From Tessaracoccus caeni (GTDB taxonomy: Bacteria > Actinomycetota > Actinomycetes > Propionibacteriales > Propionibacteriaceae): a stretch of 64,000 nucleotides of DNA. The position numbers and the translations under genes were made by a program. Below, piece by piece: positions 10,914 through 21,009 of this stretch. Every line of letters starts with the position of its first letter. The first letter of the stretch is position 1. The DNA lies in NCBI RefSeq assembly GCF_029211185.1, contig NZ_JARGDO010000014.1, positions 49,883 through 113,882 on the forward strand, in the 5' to 3' direction. Under the pieces are notes generated by a model that did no database searches, was not told the origin of the DNA, and saw nothing but the letters and a program-made list of their open reading frames with translations.

Positions 10914-11082
10914 TCGGGAATCCCACGGAACCGGCACATCGTCGAGCGATTGGCAATAGCATCGGACGAGAGAGGGCTTATCGACGCACCGCCGCGGTCG
11001 GAGTCTCGTGGCGGTCATCGGGAAGACCGCGGGATTCTTCGGGTCCGTCCTCTCGTGTCGTTCAGCGTCGACGAGGAGAATA

Positions 11083-12915
11083 ATGTCCATCCAACATCCC
11101 CAGGCAGCCAGCCAAGTCCCCGGCCTGATCGAGTGGGTCGAGGAGGTCGTGAGCCTGACGAAGCCCGACGAGGTCGTCTACTGCGACGGGTCCGAGGAGG
11201 AACGCTCAGAACTCACCCAGCTCCTCGTCGATAAGGGCACCGTCGTGCGCCTCAACGAGGATCTGATGCCCAACTCCCTCTACGCCCGCACCGACCCTGA
11301 GGACGTCGCGCGCGTCGAGGACCAGACCTTCATCTGCTCCGTCGACGAGGCCGACGCGGGCCCCACCAACAACTGGATGAACCCCGACCAGATGAAGGGC
11401 ATCCTGACCAAGCTCTACGACGGCTGCATGAAGGGCCGCACGCTGTACGTAATCCCGTTCTGCATGGGACACCTCGACGCCGAGGATCCCAAGTTCGGCA
11501 TCGAGATCACGGACTCCGCCTATGTGGTGCTGTCGATGCGCATCATGACCCGGATGGGCCAGGCCGTGCTCGAGCGGATGGCCGAGCTCAAGGCCTCCTT
11601 CGTGCCGGCTCTGCACTCCGTCGGCATGCCCCTGGACGAGGGCGTCGACGACGTGCCCTGGCCGTGCAACGACATCAAGTACATCGTGCACTTCCCCGAG
11701 GAGCGGATGGTCTGGAGCTACGGCTCCGGCTACGGCGGCAACTCGCTGCTGGGCAAGAAGTGCTACGCGCTGCGCATCGCCTCGGTGATGGGCCGCGACG
11801 AGGGCTGGATGGCCGAGCACATGCTGATCCTGCGGATCATCTCCCCCGAGGGCAAGGCGTATCACGTGTGTGCCGCATTCCCGTCGGCCTGCGGCAAGAC
11901 CAACCTCGCCATGCTGCAGCCCACCATCCCAGGCTGGACGGTCGAGACCCTCGGCGACGACATCGCCTGGCTGCGCCCGGGATCCGACGGGCGGCTGTGG
12001 GCCGTGAACCCCGAGACGGGCCTGTTCGGCGTCGCCCCCGGCACCGGAGCCAAGACCAATCCGCATGCCATGACGGCCATCGAGAAGGGCAACTCGATCT
12101 TCACCAACGTCGGCCTCACCGCCGACGGCGACGTGTGGTGGGAGGGCCGCACCAAGGAGCGTCCGGCCGACCTCGCCGACTGGCATGGCCGGCAGTACGG
12201 TCCCACCGAGGAGCGCCAGGGCCGCACCGTCGCCCATCCCAACAGCCGCTTCTGCACCCCGATCGAGCAGGTCTCGATCCTCTCCGATGCCTACGACGAT
12301 CCCCGTGGCGTCCCCGTCGACGCGATCATCTTCGGCGGCCGGCGCGAGAACACCATCCCGCTGGTGTCGCAGTCGCGGAGCTGGGCGCACGGCGTCTTCA
12401 TGGGAGCCACCTGCTCGTCGGAGACGACGGCCGCAGCCAAGGGAGCCGTGGGCGTGCTGCGCCGCGATCCCATGGCCATGCTGCCCTTCATCGGCTACCA
12501 CGTCGGCGACTACCTGCAGCACTGGATCGACATGGGCAACGGCACCGAGGCCGACAAACTGCCCAAGATCTTCTACGTCAACTGGTTCCGCCGCGACGCC
12601 GACGGCCGCTTCATGTGGCCGGGCTTCGGCGAGAACTCGCGCGTGCTCAAGTGGATCGTGGAGCGCTTGGAGGGCAAGGTCGACGCGGTCACCACGCCCG
12701 CGGGTCTGCTGCCGAAGCCGGATGATCTCGACGTCGATGGCCTCGACATCCCAGAGAACGACCTGAAGGCAGTCATCTCCTACAGCCCCCGAGAATGGGC
12801 CGACGAGCTCCCGCGGATCCGCCAGTGGCTCCAGTCGCTGGGAGACAAGACCCCCGCCGAGATGAACGACGAGCTCTGGCTGATCGCCGAGGCCATGGCC
12901 CGCCACGGCCTGTGA
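11083..12915 (+). CDS. pckG: Phosphoenolpyruvate carboxykinase (GTP)
   Basis: A 610-residue enzyme interconverting oxaloacetate + GTP and PEP + CO2 + GDP, central to gluconeogenesis or anaplerosis. The P-loop-type segment [16 protein letters not shown] (about residue 265-280), the GFASRA-like lid and metal ligands, and [20 protein letters not shown] mark the GTP-dependent family, which is longer than ATP-type PckA (about 540 residues). ATG 11083 has GAGGAG 5 nt upstream; the frame is open upstream but without similarity. The gene is divergent from clpB and monocistronic, followed by family A repeats. Confidence 0.97.
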   Translation: MSIQHPQAASQVPGLIEWVEEVVSLTKPDEVVYCDGSEEERSELTQLLVDKGTVVRLNEDLMPNSLYARTDPEDVARVEDQTFICSVDEADAGPTNNWMNPDQMKGILTKLYDGCMKGRTLYVIPFCMGHLDAEDPKFGIEITDSAYVVLSMRIMTRMGQAVLERMAELKASFVPALHSVGMPLDEGVDDVPWPCNDIKYIVHFPEERMVWSYGSGYGGNSLLGKKCYALRIASVMGRDEGWMAEHMLILRIISPEGKAYHVCAAFPSACGKTNLAMLQPTIPGWTVETLGDDIAWLRPGSDGRLWAVNPETGLFGVAPGTGAKTNPHAMTAIEKGNSIFTNVGLTADGDVWWEGRTKERPADLADWHGRQYGPTEERQGRTVAHPNSRFCTPIEQVSILSDAYDDPRGVPVDAIIFGGRRENTIPLVSQSRSWAHGVFMGATCSSETTAAAKGAVGVLRRDPMAMLPFIGYHVGDYLQHWIDMGNGTEADKLPKIFYVNWFRRDADGRFMWPGFGENSRVLKWIVERLEGKVDAVTTPAGLLPKPDDLDVDGLDIPENDLKAVISYSPREWADELPRIRQWLQSLGDKTPAEMNDELWLIAEAMARHGL

Positions 12916-12924
12916 CCCCACCCA

Positions 12925-12976
12925 CGCTCTTCGAGGTGCGAGGCCGTCCGCGGCCGAGCCTCGAGGAGAGCGTGAC
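12925..12976. repeat. Family A inverted repeat
   Basis: One full unit, CGCTCTTCGAGGTGCGAGGC then CGTCCGCGGCCGAGCCTCG and AGGAGAGCGTGA, begins 10 bp after the pckG stop codon. CTCTTCGAGG pairs with CCTCGAGGAGAG to form a hairpin that could terminate pckG transcription. Confidence 0.8.
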
Positions 12977-13106
12977 GGTGCCTGGGGGCTTGTGGTCGGT
13001 TTCGGTGGTCTCGTTCGTCGTGTTACGGATGGGGTCCGCTCCTGCCCGGCCGTGTTCCGGCGCTTCGCGCGGGCTCACGGCTTTACGCCCACCAAACCCA
13101 CTCGCG

Positions 13107-13199
13107 AACCCCATCCTCCACACGACTACGCGTTCGGCTGACGGTCGCGCTCTTCGAGGTGCGAGGCCGTCCGCGGCCGAGCCTCGAGGAGAGCGTGAT
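13107..13199. repeat. Composite repeat: conserved 30-mer (inverted) plus family A unit
   Basis: The stretch 13107-13142, containing CATCCTCCACACGACTACGC, is the reverse complement of the spacer found between family A units near 49500-49620. It is followed at 13147-13199 by a family A unit of the same sequence as at 12925. The remainder of the gap (12980-13106) contains no gene I can support. Transcription towards thiM then enters the TPP riboswitch. Confidence 0.75.
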
Positions 13200-13215
13200 G
13201 CGGCTAGACTGACGA

Positions 13216-13294
13216 GCGACGCCGGGGTGCCTCGAACACGAGGCTGAGAACACACCCGTCGAACCTGATCTGGATCATTCCTGCGAAGGGAGCG
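13216..13294 (+). promoter_or_regulatory. TPP riboswitch (THI element) upstream of thiM
   Basis: All conserved landmarks are present in order: GGGGTGC (13224-13230), GGCTGAGA (13242-13249), ACACCC (13252-13257), GAACCTGATCTGGATCATTC (13261-13280) and CTGCGAAGGGAG (13281-13292). The aptamer ends within the ribosome-binding site of thiM (AAGGGAG, 8 nt before the TTG start), so control of translation initiation by thiamine pyrophosphate is likely. Confidence 0.95.
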
Positions 13295-13299
13295 ACGCT

Positions 13300-14097
13300 T
13301 TGTCTGCTTATACCCACATCCTGTCTGCGCTGCGCGAGATGCAGCCTCTGGTGCACTGCATGACCAACACCGTCGTGCCGGAGATCACAGCCAACGTGCT
13401 GTTGGCCGTCGGTGCGGCGCCAGCGATGATCGACCTGCCCGAGGAGGCCGAGGCCTTCGCGGCGATCGCCTCGGGACTGCTGATCAACGTCGGCAACGGC
13501 TCTGCCGAACAACATGAGGGCATGCGACGGGCCGCGGCCTCCGCCGACCGCGCGGGCACCCCCTGGGTGCTCGACCCAGTCGCCGTCGGCGGGCTGCCCG
13601 TGCGCACCGCCCTGGCCCGCGAACTGCTCGCACATCGACCGACGGCCATCCGCGGCAACGCGTCCGAGATCCTCGGCCTGGCCGGCAGCACCGCCGGTGG
13701 TCGTGGGGTCGACGCCACCGACGAGGTCGAGGCCGCCATCGACACCGCCCGTGCACTCGCCGAGCAGCATCACACCGTCGTGGCCATCTCCGGCCGCGTC
13801 GACGTGATCGTCTCCCCCGGTCGCACTACGCGCGTGACCGGTGGCAGCAAGCTGATGCCGCTGGTGATCGGCACCGGCTGTTCGCTGGGCGCGGTGGCGG
13901 CCGCCTGCGCGGCCGCTCGAGGCGATGAGTCCGCACACGACGCGACCGTCGCGGCGCACGCCCTCTTCGGCGCGGCTGGGCGCGCAGCGGCCCGAGAGGC
14001 CCAGGGCCCCGGATCCTTCCGCACGGCATGGCTCGACGCGCTTTACACGTTGAGCGTCGACGAGGTGCGGCTGCTCGTCGAAGTGACCGACGACTGA
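13300..14097 (+). CDS. thiM: Hydroxyethylthiazole kinase
   Basis: A 265-residue kinase that phosphorylates 5-(2-hydroxyethyl)-4-methylthiazole for thiamine salvage. Conserved blocks: PLVHCMTNTVVPEITANVLL and GAAPAMIDLPEEAEAF at the N-terminus, WVLDPVAVGGLPVRT, AIRGNASEI, and the anion-hole/ATP segment VIGTGCSLGAVAAA with the catalytic Cys. The start is TTG at 13300, placed directly after the riboswitch-embedded ribosome-binding site; the protein then begins at the family's normal N-terminus. The stop overlaps thiE by one base. Confidence 0.95.
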   Translation: MSAYTHILSALREMQPLVHCMTNTVVPEITANVLLAVGAAPAMIDLPEEAEAFAAIASGLLINVGNGSAEQHEGMRRAAASADRAGTPWVLDPVAVGGLPVRTALARELLAHRPTAIRGNASEILGLAGSTAGGRGVDATDEVEAAIDTARALAEQHHTVVAISGRVDVIVSPGRTTRVTGGSKLMPLVIGTGCSLGAVAAACAAARGDESAHDATVAAHALFGAAGRAAAREAQGPGSFRTAWLDALYTLSVDEVRLLVEVTDD

Positions 14098-14774
14098 TGC
14101 AGGCCCGAAGAGGCCTTGCTGAGGCCGTGGACTGGAGGCTCTACTTCGTCACCGACACAGCGCTCTGCGGCGGACCGGATCGGGTGCCGTGGGTGGTCGA
14201 GAAGGCGGTGCGCGGCGGCGCCGGCGTCGTGCAGGTGCGCGACAAGCACCTCTCCGACGACGACTTCCTGGCTTTGACCCTCTCGTGTCTCGCGGCGCTC
14301 GAGCGGCTGCACGACGAGACAGGCAGCGAGGCGCGGCTGGTGGTCAACGACCGGCTGTGGGTGGCGGCGGAGCTCGGCACCGATCTGCACATTGGGCAGA
14401 ACGACGGCGACATCCGTGTCGCTCGCGAGACGCTCGGGCCGGACGCCCTGATCGGCTTGTCAGTGAGTTCGCTGGCAGAACTCGAGGCCGAGTTGGCGGA
14501 TCCGACGGCCGATGTCGTCGGGCTGTCCCCCATCTGGGACACCCCCGTCAAGACCGACACCCAGCCCGCCCTGGGCCTGGATGGCGCCCGCACCTTGGTC
14601 GCACGCACCGGGGACGCCGTGAAGACGGTGGCCATCGGCGGCATCAACGCCGGCAACGCCCGCTCGGTGATCGAGACCGGCGTGGACGGCATCTGCGTCG
14701 TCTCCGCCATTGCCACCGCCGCCGATCCTCGCACCGCCGCGCAAGAGCTGCTCTCACTCTGGAGGCCCTCATGA
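14097..14774 (+). CDS. thiE: Thiamine-phosphate synthase
   Basis: A 225-residue TIM-barrel enzyme that condenses HMP-pyrophosphate with thiazole phosphate to thiamine phosphate. Visible motifs are GAGVVQVRDKHLSDDDFL (phosphate/pyrophosphate binding), LVVNDRLWVAAELGTDLHIGQ, GLSPIWDTPVKTD and the C-terminal VAIGGINAGNARSVI phosphate loop. The ATG at 14097 overlaps the thiM stop (TGATG). The gene sits in the middle of the thiM-thiE-thiD operon under the TPP riboswitch. Confidence 0.95.
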   Translation: MQARRGLAEAVDWRLYFVTDTALCGGPDRVPWVVEKAVRGGAGVVQVRDKHLSDDDFLALTLSCLAALERLHDETGSEARLVVNDRLWVAAELGTDLHIGQNDGDIRVARETLGPDALIGLSVSSLAELEAELADPTADVVGLSPIWDTPVKTDTQPALGLDGARTLVARTGDAVKTVAIGGINAGNARSVIETGVDGICVVSAIATAADPRTAAQELLSLWRPS

Positions 14775-15613
14775 CCGCCCTGTCCATGCCGCCGGTTGTG
14801 CTCAGCATCGCGGGCTCCGACCCCAGCGGAGGCGCCGGCATCCAGGCCGACCTCAAGACCTTCACCGTTCTCGGCACCTACGGCTGCGCCGCGCTGGCGG
14901 GCCTCACGGTGCAGAACACCCAGGGGGTTCGGGCGGCGGTGCCGGTCGATCCTGCTCTGGTTCGAGACCAGGTGATCGCGGTGCTCGACGATCTTCCCGT
15001 GGCAGCCACGAAGCTGGGCATGCTCTCCAACGCGGAGGTCGCTGCGACGGTGGCAGATCTGATCGACGAACGCCGTGCCGACTTCGGCGTGATCGTGCTG
15101 GACCCGGTGATGGTGGCCACCTCCGGCGACCGGCTGCTCACCGAGGACGCGATCGCCGTGGTGCGCGACCGCCTGATGCCCCAAGCCGACCTGATCACCC
15201 CCAACCTGCCGGAGGCCGCAGTACTGCTGGGGGTCGAGCCTGCCGCCGATGCGGGTGGGTTGGAGGCCCAGGCGAGGGCACTGGTCGCGGCCGGAGCCCG
15301 CGCGGCGCTGGTGAAGGGCGGGCATCTGCACGGGGAGCTGATCGACGTGCTGGCCACGCCAGACGAGACCCTGGTGCTGCGCGGCACCCGAGTGGAGACC
15401 CGCAACACCCACGGCACCGGCTGCACCTTGTCGTCGGCCATCGCGGCCTCCGCCGCGCGGCTAGGCGACACCGTCGCGACGGGCATCCGGCCGCCCAGCG
15501 TCACCGCCGCCCAGGACTACCTGGCGCGAGCCATCGCCGGCGGCGCCGACTGGTGCCTCAGCCGCACCCCAGACACCGGCCACGGCCCCGTCAACCACCT
15601 GGTCACCCTCTGA
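14771..15613 (+). CDS. thiD: Bifunctional HMP kinase / HMP-phosphate kinase
   Basis: A 280-residue ribokinase-fold enzyme that phosphorylates hydroxymethylpyrimidine twice, supplying the pyrimidine half for ThiE. It opens with SIAGSDPSGGAGIQADLKTF, the diagnostic ThiD N-terminus, and has KLGMLSNAEV, VLDPVMVATSGDRLL, TPNLPEAAVLLG and the catalytic GTGCTLSSAIAA near the C-terminus. The ATG overlaps the thiE stop by 4 bp. With thiM and thiE this makes a complete salvage set; the de novo genes thiC, thiG, thiS are not in the window. Confidence 0.95.
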   Translation: MTALSMPPVVLSIAGSDPSGGAGIQADLKTFTVLGTYGCAALAGLTVQNTQGVRAAVPVDPALVRDQVIAVLDDLPVAATKLGMLSNAEVAATVADLIDERRADFGVIVLDPVMVATSGDRLLTEDAIAVVRDRLMPQADLITPNLPEAAVLLGVEPAADAGGLEAQARALVAAGARAALVKGGHLHGELIDVLATPDETLVLRGTRVETRNTHGTGCTLSSAIAASAARLGDTVATGIRPPSVTAAQDYLARAIAGGADWCLSRTPDTGHGPVNHLVTL

Positions 15614-15625
15614 CCCACCGACCTG

Positions 15626-15698
15626 CGTGCACAAATCTGCGCCGACGCGAAGGCCTCGCTATATACGGGAGGCCGAGACGCATGCGCAGATTTGTGCT
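15626..15698. repeat. Family C palindromic element
   Basis: GCACAAATCTGCGC at the left end is mirrored by GCGCAGATTTGTGC at the right end, with an inner inverted pair GGCCTCGCTATATA / GGGAGGCC. The whole forms one long hairpin starting about 15 bp after the thiD stop. A second copy lies at about 38971-39041. It may act as a terminator, but duplication of the whole 70-bp unit points to a dispersed repeat. Confidence 0.75.
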
Positions 15699-15721
15699 CG
15701 GGTTGGGTGGGAGGAAGGTCT

Positions 15722-15760
15722 AGAGGTGCCACCTACCTGCTACCTGCGGAATCTCTTAGG
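15722..15760. repeat. Family D repeat, inverted copy
   Basis: AGAGGTGCCACCTACCTGC then TACCTGCGGAATCTCTTA is the reverse-strand form of the element at 2757. Its right edge overlaps the -10 region of the following small gene. Confidence 0.5.
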
Positions 15761-15769
15761 GTTAGGGAC

Positions 15770-15958
15770 ATGAGCGCGAAGTTCCTGGTCACCTACCCGT
15801 GCCAGAACGAGTGCGGTGCAGTGAAGACCGGCAAGGTGGTCGACGGCGACCCCGTCTACGAATGCCCCGGTTGCGGTTCCGAGTGGATCGAGATCACGCA
15901 GCTCCCGCAGCCGAAGCGCACCCCGGAAGAAGAAAACCCGTTCCTAAAGCCACGTTAG
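15770..15958 (+). CDS. Small zinc-ribbon protein
   Basis: A 62-residue protein with four cysteines (PCQNECGAVKTG and YECPGCGSEW) in a CxxxC...CxxC zinc-ribbon arrangement, then a Pro/Glu-rich tail. Small zinc ribbons of this kind are common in actinobacteria and uncharacterised; nucleic-acid or protein binding is possible. A -10-like TAGGGT (15758-15763) lies 6 nt before the ATG, and no Shine-Dalgarno site is seen. The stop codon overlaps the 3' end of the convergent ParE-like gene by 4 bp. Confidence 0.7.
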   Translation: MSAKFLVTYPCQNECGAVKTGKVVDGDPVYECPGCGSEWIEITQLPQPKRTPEEENPFLKPR

Positions 15959-16269
15959 CTGCGGCCCAGCCGGTCCTCCCAATAGCCCGGCTGCCGTGCC
16001 TGATGTGCGACGGCAAGCACCGTCAGCCTGTTATCCGCGACGACGTACACCAGGCTCTGATTGAAACCCCGAAGCCCGAAGACGCGCACGGCATCATCTG
16101 CGGCACTCCAGGCATGTCCGGCTGTGGGCCAGGTGCGAAGGGTCTCCATCGCGTCATTCACCGCAACCTCGAACCGGTCCCCCAGACCCATCGCCTGCTC
16201 GTCATACCAGTCGATGGCGGCATAAAGCTCCTGCAGCGCCTCCGAATGGAAATAGGCTTCCCGCGTCAT
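15955..16269 (-). CDS. ParE/RelE-family toxin
   Basis: A 104-residue basic protein with the ParE/RelE fold signature: FHSEALQELYAAIDWYDEQ (helix 1), LGDRFEVAVNDAMETLRTWP, then the beta-strand core RVFGLRGFNQSLVYVVADNRLTVLAVAHQARQPGYWEDRL. The last segment is the usual ParE C-terminus. ParE toxins poison DNA gyrase while RelE toxins cleave mRNA; the sequence favours the ParE side. It is coupled to the antitoxin gene by a 4-bp overlap. Confidence 0.88.
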   Translation of the reverse strand: MTREAYFHSEALQELYAAIDWYDEQAMGLGDRFEVAVNDAMETLRTWPTAGHAWSAADDAVRVFGLRGFNQSLVYVVADNRLTVLAVAHQARQPGYWEDRLGRS

Positions 16270-16505
16270 GCTGAGCGGCTGGCTCGACGCGCTCTCAACT
16301 CCTGCTTCACGACGTCCCAGGGGATGGTCTCGACCCTGCCTTCTCGCACGTCGTCGAGCCGACGCTGAATCTCGTCGTCCCAGCCATGCGGCAGACTCTC
16401 ATGTCCAGCTTCGAGGCTCGCCAGCAACTCTCGGGCAAGCTCAGCACGATCCCTCTCACCGAGCATCAGCGCTGCTTCCCGTATCTCCTCTACCCCGGCC
16501 GTCAT
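16266..16505 (-). CDS. Antitoxin, putative addiction-module component
   Basis: A 79-residue acidic helical protein (EIREAALMLGERDRAELARE, then LLASLE and WDDEIQRRLDDVREGRVETIPW) that matches the short antitoxins paired with ParE-type toxins (TIGR02574-like). The C-terminal WDVVKQELR would wrap the toxin. It precedes the toxin and overlaps it by ATGA, the typical antitoxin-first order. A -10 box TAGTAT (16512-16517) lies 6 nt before the ATG, so a leaderless mRNA is likely. Confidence 0.85.
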   Translation of the reverse strand: MTAGVEEIREAALMLGERDRAELARELLASLEAGHESLPHGWDDEIQRRLDDVREGRVETIPWDVVKQELRARRASRSA

Positions 16506-16554
16506 GACGCCATACTACGTCGGCGTCGGGCACTTCACGAGGCACGATCATGCT

Positions 16555-16642
16555 CTCCTCGAGGTGGTCCCTGAGGAGGGAGCGAAGCGACCGTCTCGAA
16601 GGGCTCGGCCGCGAGCGGCCTCACACCTCGAAGAGCGTAGGT
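16555..16642. repeat. Family A repeat, degenerate and extended
   Basis: CTCTCCTCGAGG at the left and CACCTCGAAGAGCGTAGG at the right form the arms. The centre carries CGTCTCGAAGGGCTCGGC and CGCGAGCGGCC. It lies between the antitoxin promoter and the 3' end of hspR, and so could end the dnaK-hspR transcript. Confidence 0.65.
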
Positions 16643-16673
16643 GGGAGACCTCGCAGGCAGTACGGAGGTGGAG

Positions 16674-17099
16674 CTACGGAGAGGGCAGGGCGAGGCGACG
16701 GCGGATGCGAACGCGGCCGTGGTGGACGGCGCCCGTCGACTCTGCAGTGAAGATCCGGGAGCCGGTGTGCTGCGACTGGATGCGCTGCAGGGTCTCGTTC
16801 AGGCGCTCGACCTGGCCTTGGAGCGCGTCGACCTGCTCCTCCAACGCGAGGATCCGGCGGATGCCCTCCAGGTTGATGCCCTCCTGTTGACTCAAGTGCT
16901 GGACGTGGCGCAGCTTGGCGACGTCGCGCAGGCTGTAACGACGCCCGCGACCCGCAGCCCGCTGGGGCACGACCAGGCCAAGCCGGTCGTAGCCGCGCAG
17001 CGTCTGCGGGTGCATGTCGGCCAACGTCGCCGCCACCGAGATGGGGAACACGGCGGCGTCGGGATCGTACGGCTGAGGCAGCTGACTCATCGCGGTCAC
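16674..17099 (-). CDS. hspR: Heat-shock repressor HspR (MerR family)
   Basis: A 141-residue repressor that binds HAIR sites with DnaK as co-repressor. The N-terminal MerR-type helix-turn-helix is clear: [20 protein letters not shown], then [20 protein letters not shown] and [21 protein letters not shown] coiled-coil stretch follows ([21 protein letters not shown]). The tail is Arg-rich. A GTG at 17099 overlaps the dnaJ stop; an ATG at 17090 is equally possible. It is the last gene of dnaK-grpE-dnaJ-hspR, giving autoregulation. Confidence 0.93.
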   Translation of the reverse strand: MTAMSQLPQPYDPDAAVFPISVAATLADMHPQTLRGYDRLGLVVPQRAAGRGRRYSLRDVAKLRHVQHLSQQEGINLEGIRRILALEEQVDALQGQVERLNETLQRIQSQHTGSRIFTAESTGAVHHGRVRIRRRLALPSP

Positions 17100-18253
17100 C
17101 CGTTGAACAGCGACGCGCGAGGATCGGCCTGCTTGGCCTTGGCGGCGAAGTCACGCAGCGCCTCCTTGGCGTCGGCCCCGAGTTCGCTGGGCACCTCCAC
17201 CTCGAAGGTGACCAGCAGGTCGCCCGTCGCGCCATCCGCCTTGCGCACGCCCTTGCCGCGGACCCTCACGGTGCGACCGCTTGGAGTGCCGGCCGGGACG
17301 CGCACCTTCACGGGCGGCCCGCCCAGCGTCGGCACCTGCACCTCGGCCCCGAGCGCCGCCTCGTCGAAGGTGAGCGGCACGTCGATGGTGAGGTTGGCCC
17401 CGCTGCGGCCGAACAGCTTGTGCGGCTCCACCTCGACGGTGACGTACAGGTCGCCGGAGGCGCCGCCGTTCTCGCCGGCCGCGCCCTTGCCCTTGAGCCG
17501 GATCCGCTGACCGTCCTGCACGCCCGCGGGGATGCGGACCTGCATCGACTTGGCCGCGCGGCCACGACCCGAGCCCTCGCAATCGGGGCACGGAGTGTCG
17601 ACGATCAACCCTCGGCCGAGACAGTCGGAGCAGGGCTCACTGATCTGGAACACCCCACCGGAGGTGGACGACGAGCGCATGCCCGAGCCCTCGCAGGCCG
17701 GGCAGACCCGCGGCAGCGTGCCGGACTTGGCGCCGGTACCCCGGCACGACGAGCACGGCTCGTCGGAGACCGTGCGCATCGACACCGTGGTGCCCTCCAC
17801 GGCCTGCTCGAAGGTGAGCTTGGCCTCCGACTCCACGTCGGCACCCCGACGCGGACCCCGCTGAGTGGAGCGACGCTGCGCGCCGCCACCCCCCTGGAAC
17901 AACCCGCTGAACAGGTCTCCCAGTCCACCGTTGCCAGGTGAGGCGTTGCGGAACAGATCCTCGAAGCCAGCGGTGCCGGGCTGCGCGCCGCCCTTCGGGA
18001 AGCGGAAGCCGCCTCCGCCGAAGAGCGAGCGCGCCTCGTCGTACTCCTTGCGCTGCTTGGCATCGCTCAGCACGTTGTAGGCCTCGGAGGCCTCCTTGAA
18101 GCGAGACTCCGCAGCCTTGTTATCCGGGTTCTGATCGGGGTGGTTGTCGCGGGCGATCTTGCGAAAGGCCTTCTTGATCTCCGATTCGGAGGCGCTCTTG
18201 GACACGCCGAGGACCTTGTAGTAGTCCTTCTCCATCCAATCCTTCGCGCTCAT
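17096..18253 (-). CDS. dnaJ: Chaperone DnaJ
   Basis: A 385-residue Hsp40. The J domain (about 8-74) contains the HPD motif in [11 protein letters not shown], followed by a Gly/Phe-rich region. The zinc-finger domain carries four CxxCxGxG-type repeats ([32 protein letters not shown]). The C-terminal substrate-binding domains end at about 370. It stimulates DnaK ATPase and delivers substrates. It lies 49 bp after grpE and overlaps hspR, in the HspR-controlled operon. AGGAGG lies upstream of the ATG. Confidence 0.96.
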   Translation of the reverse strand: MSAKDWMEKDYYKVLGVSKSASESEIKKAFRKIARDNHPDQNPDNKAAESRFKEASEAYNVLSDAKQRKEYDEARSLFGGGGFRFPKGGAQPGTAGFEDLFRNASPGNGGLGDLFSGLFQGGGGAQRRSTQRGPRRGADVESEAKLTFEQAVEGTTVSMRTVSDEPCSSCRGTGAKSGTLPRVCPACEGSGMRSSSTSGGVFQISEPCSDCLGRGLIVDTPCPDCEGSGRGRAAKSMQVRIPAGVQDGQRIRLKGKGAAGENGGASGDLYVTVEVEPHKLFGRSGANLTIDVPLTFDEAALGAEVQVPTLGGPPVKVRVPAGTPSGRTVRVRGKGVRKADGATGDLLVTFEVEVPSELGADAKEALRDFAAKAKQADPRASLFNG

Positions 18254-18302
18254 CTAGAGCACCTCCTTCTTCGTATCGACAACCACGATCACGACGGTCC
18301 CC

Positions 18303-18823
18303 TCAGGGGTTGGCAACGGCGACCCGGGCGGGGCGAATGACGCGACCACCCAGCTCGTAGCCCTGCTGCATCACCTGCGAGACGGTCACGACGGTGACCG
18401 GCTCGTCGAGTGGCGCCTGCATCAGGGCCTCGTGCTTGACCGGGTTGAACTCCTCGCCCTTGGCGCCGAAGGCGTTCAAGCCCCACTTGCCGGCGACCTT
18501 GGCCAGCTCGTCGGCGACCATCTTGAAACCGTCGCCCAGGTCGTCGTGCAGACGGGCCAGCTCGATGGAATCGAGCACGGGCAGCAGGTCGAGCAGCACG
18601 GCCTCGATCCCGGCCTGACGAGACAGGTCGCGATCGCGGTCGACGCGCCGCTTGTAGTTCACGTATTCGGCCTGAAGGCGCTGCAGGTCGGCGGTGCGCT
18701 CCTGCACCAGGGCCGCGTAGTCGACCTCGGGCTCAGCGGGCGCAGCCGCTTCTTGGGGAGCCGCAGGGGCGGCCGCCTCGTCGGCGGCCACCCCCTCGAC
18801 CTCTTCGTACGCGTTGGCGTCGG

Positions 18824-18827
<4 letters not shown>
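18303..18827 (-). CDS. grpE: Nucleotide exchange factor GrpE
   Basis: A 174-residue protein. The N-terminus (about 1-35) is Ala/Glu-rich and disordered. A long helix follows ([20 protein letters not shown], then [17 protein letters not shown]), and the C-terminal beta-wing contains FDPVKHEAL-like [13 protein letters not shown] and [20 protein letters not shown], which is diagnostic. It accelerates ADP release from DnaK. The start overlaps the dnaK stop by 4 bp. Confidence 0.95.
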
Positions 18828-20665
<1,838 letters not shown>

Positions 20666-20718
20666 GGGTTCCTCCTACGAGTGGTTGGTGTCACGCTGGA
20701 TATTCAAAGTCATGCCCC

Positions 20719-20792
20719 CTTGAGCGGGGACGACTCAAGTTAAGCACATGAGTCAAGTGGACTCAAGTCAGAGTTGAGTCGGACACGCTCAA
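20719..20792 (-). promoter_or_regulatory. HAIR operators (HspR sites) upstream of dnaK
   Basis: CTTGAG (20719-20724) and CTCAAG (20734-20739), separated by 9 nt, form an almost perfect HAIR element. A second pair, TTGAG 20774-20778 and CTCAA 20788-20792, has the same spacing. Extra half-sites (ACTCAAGT, AGTCAAGT) lie between them at 20751-20768. The arrangement predicts several HspR dimers bound across the dnaK promoter. Confidence 0.88.
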
Positions 20793-20836
20793 CCCTCACG
20801 CTCCGCGCCTCCCCACCTCACCACTCCACCATTCAA

Positions 20837-20912
20837 GGAAAATCGGCCATTGGCCGATTTTGCGGTGTCTGATGCCGAGAATCGGCCAATGGCCGATTTT
20901 CCGGGATTGGGG
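20837..20912. repeat. Family B palindromes, two copies
   Basis: AAAATCGGCCA and TGGCCGATTTT face each other around one central base (20841-20863), and a second copy lies at about 20881-20903. They are linked by GCGGTGTCTGATGCC. The same palindrome with a similar linker recurs near 39864 and 53218. Located between divergent dnaK and the next gene, with no ORF of its own. Confidence 0.85.
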
Positions 20913-21009
20913 TGGGGCGGGTGGGGCGTCAACGGGTTCCGCCTTGAGAGCGCCGTCGGGCGGTGAGGGGACGATACAGTTGATGAAAAGCAGGAGCGAA
21001 GGGGGCACG

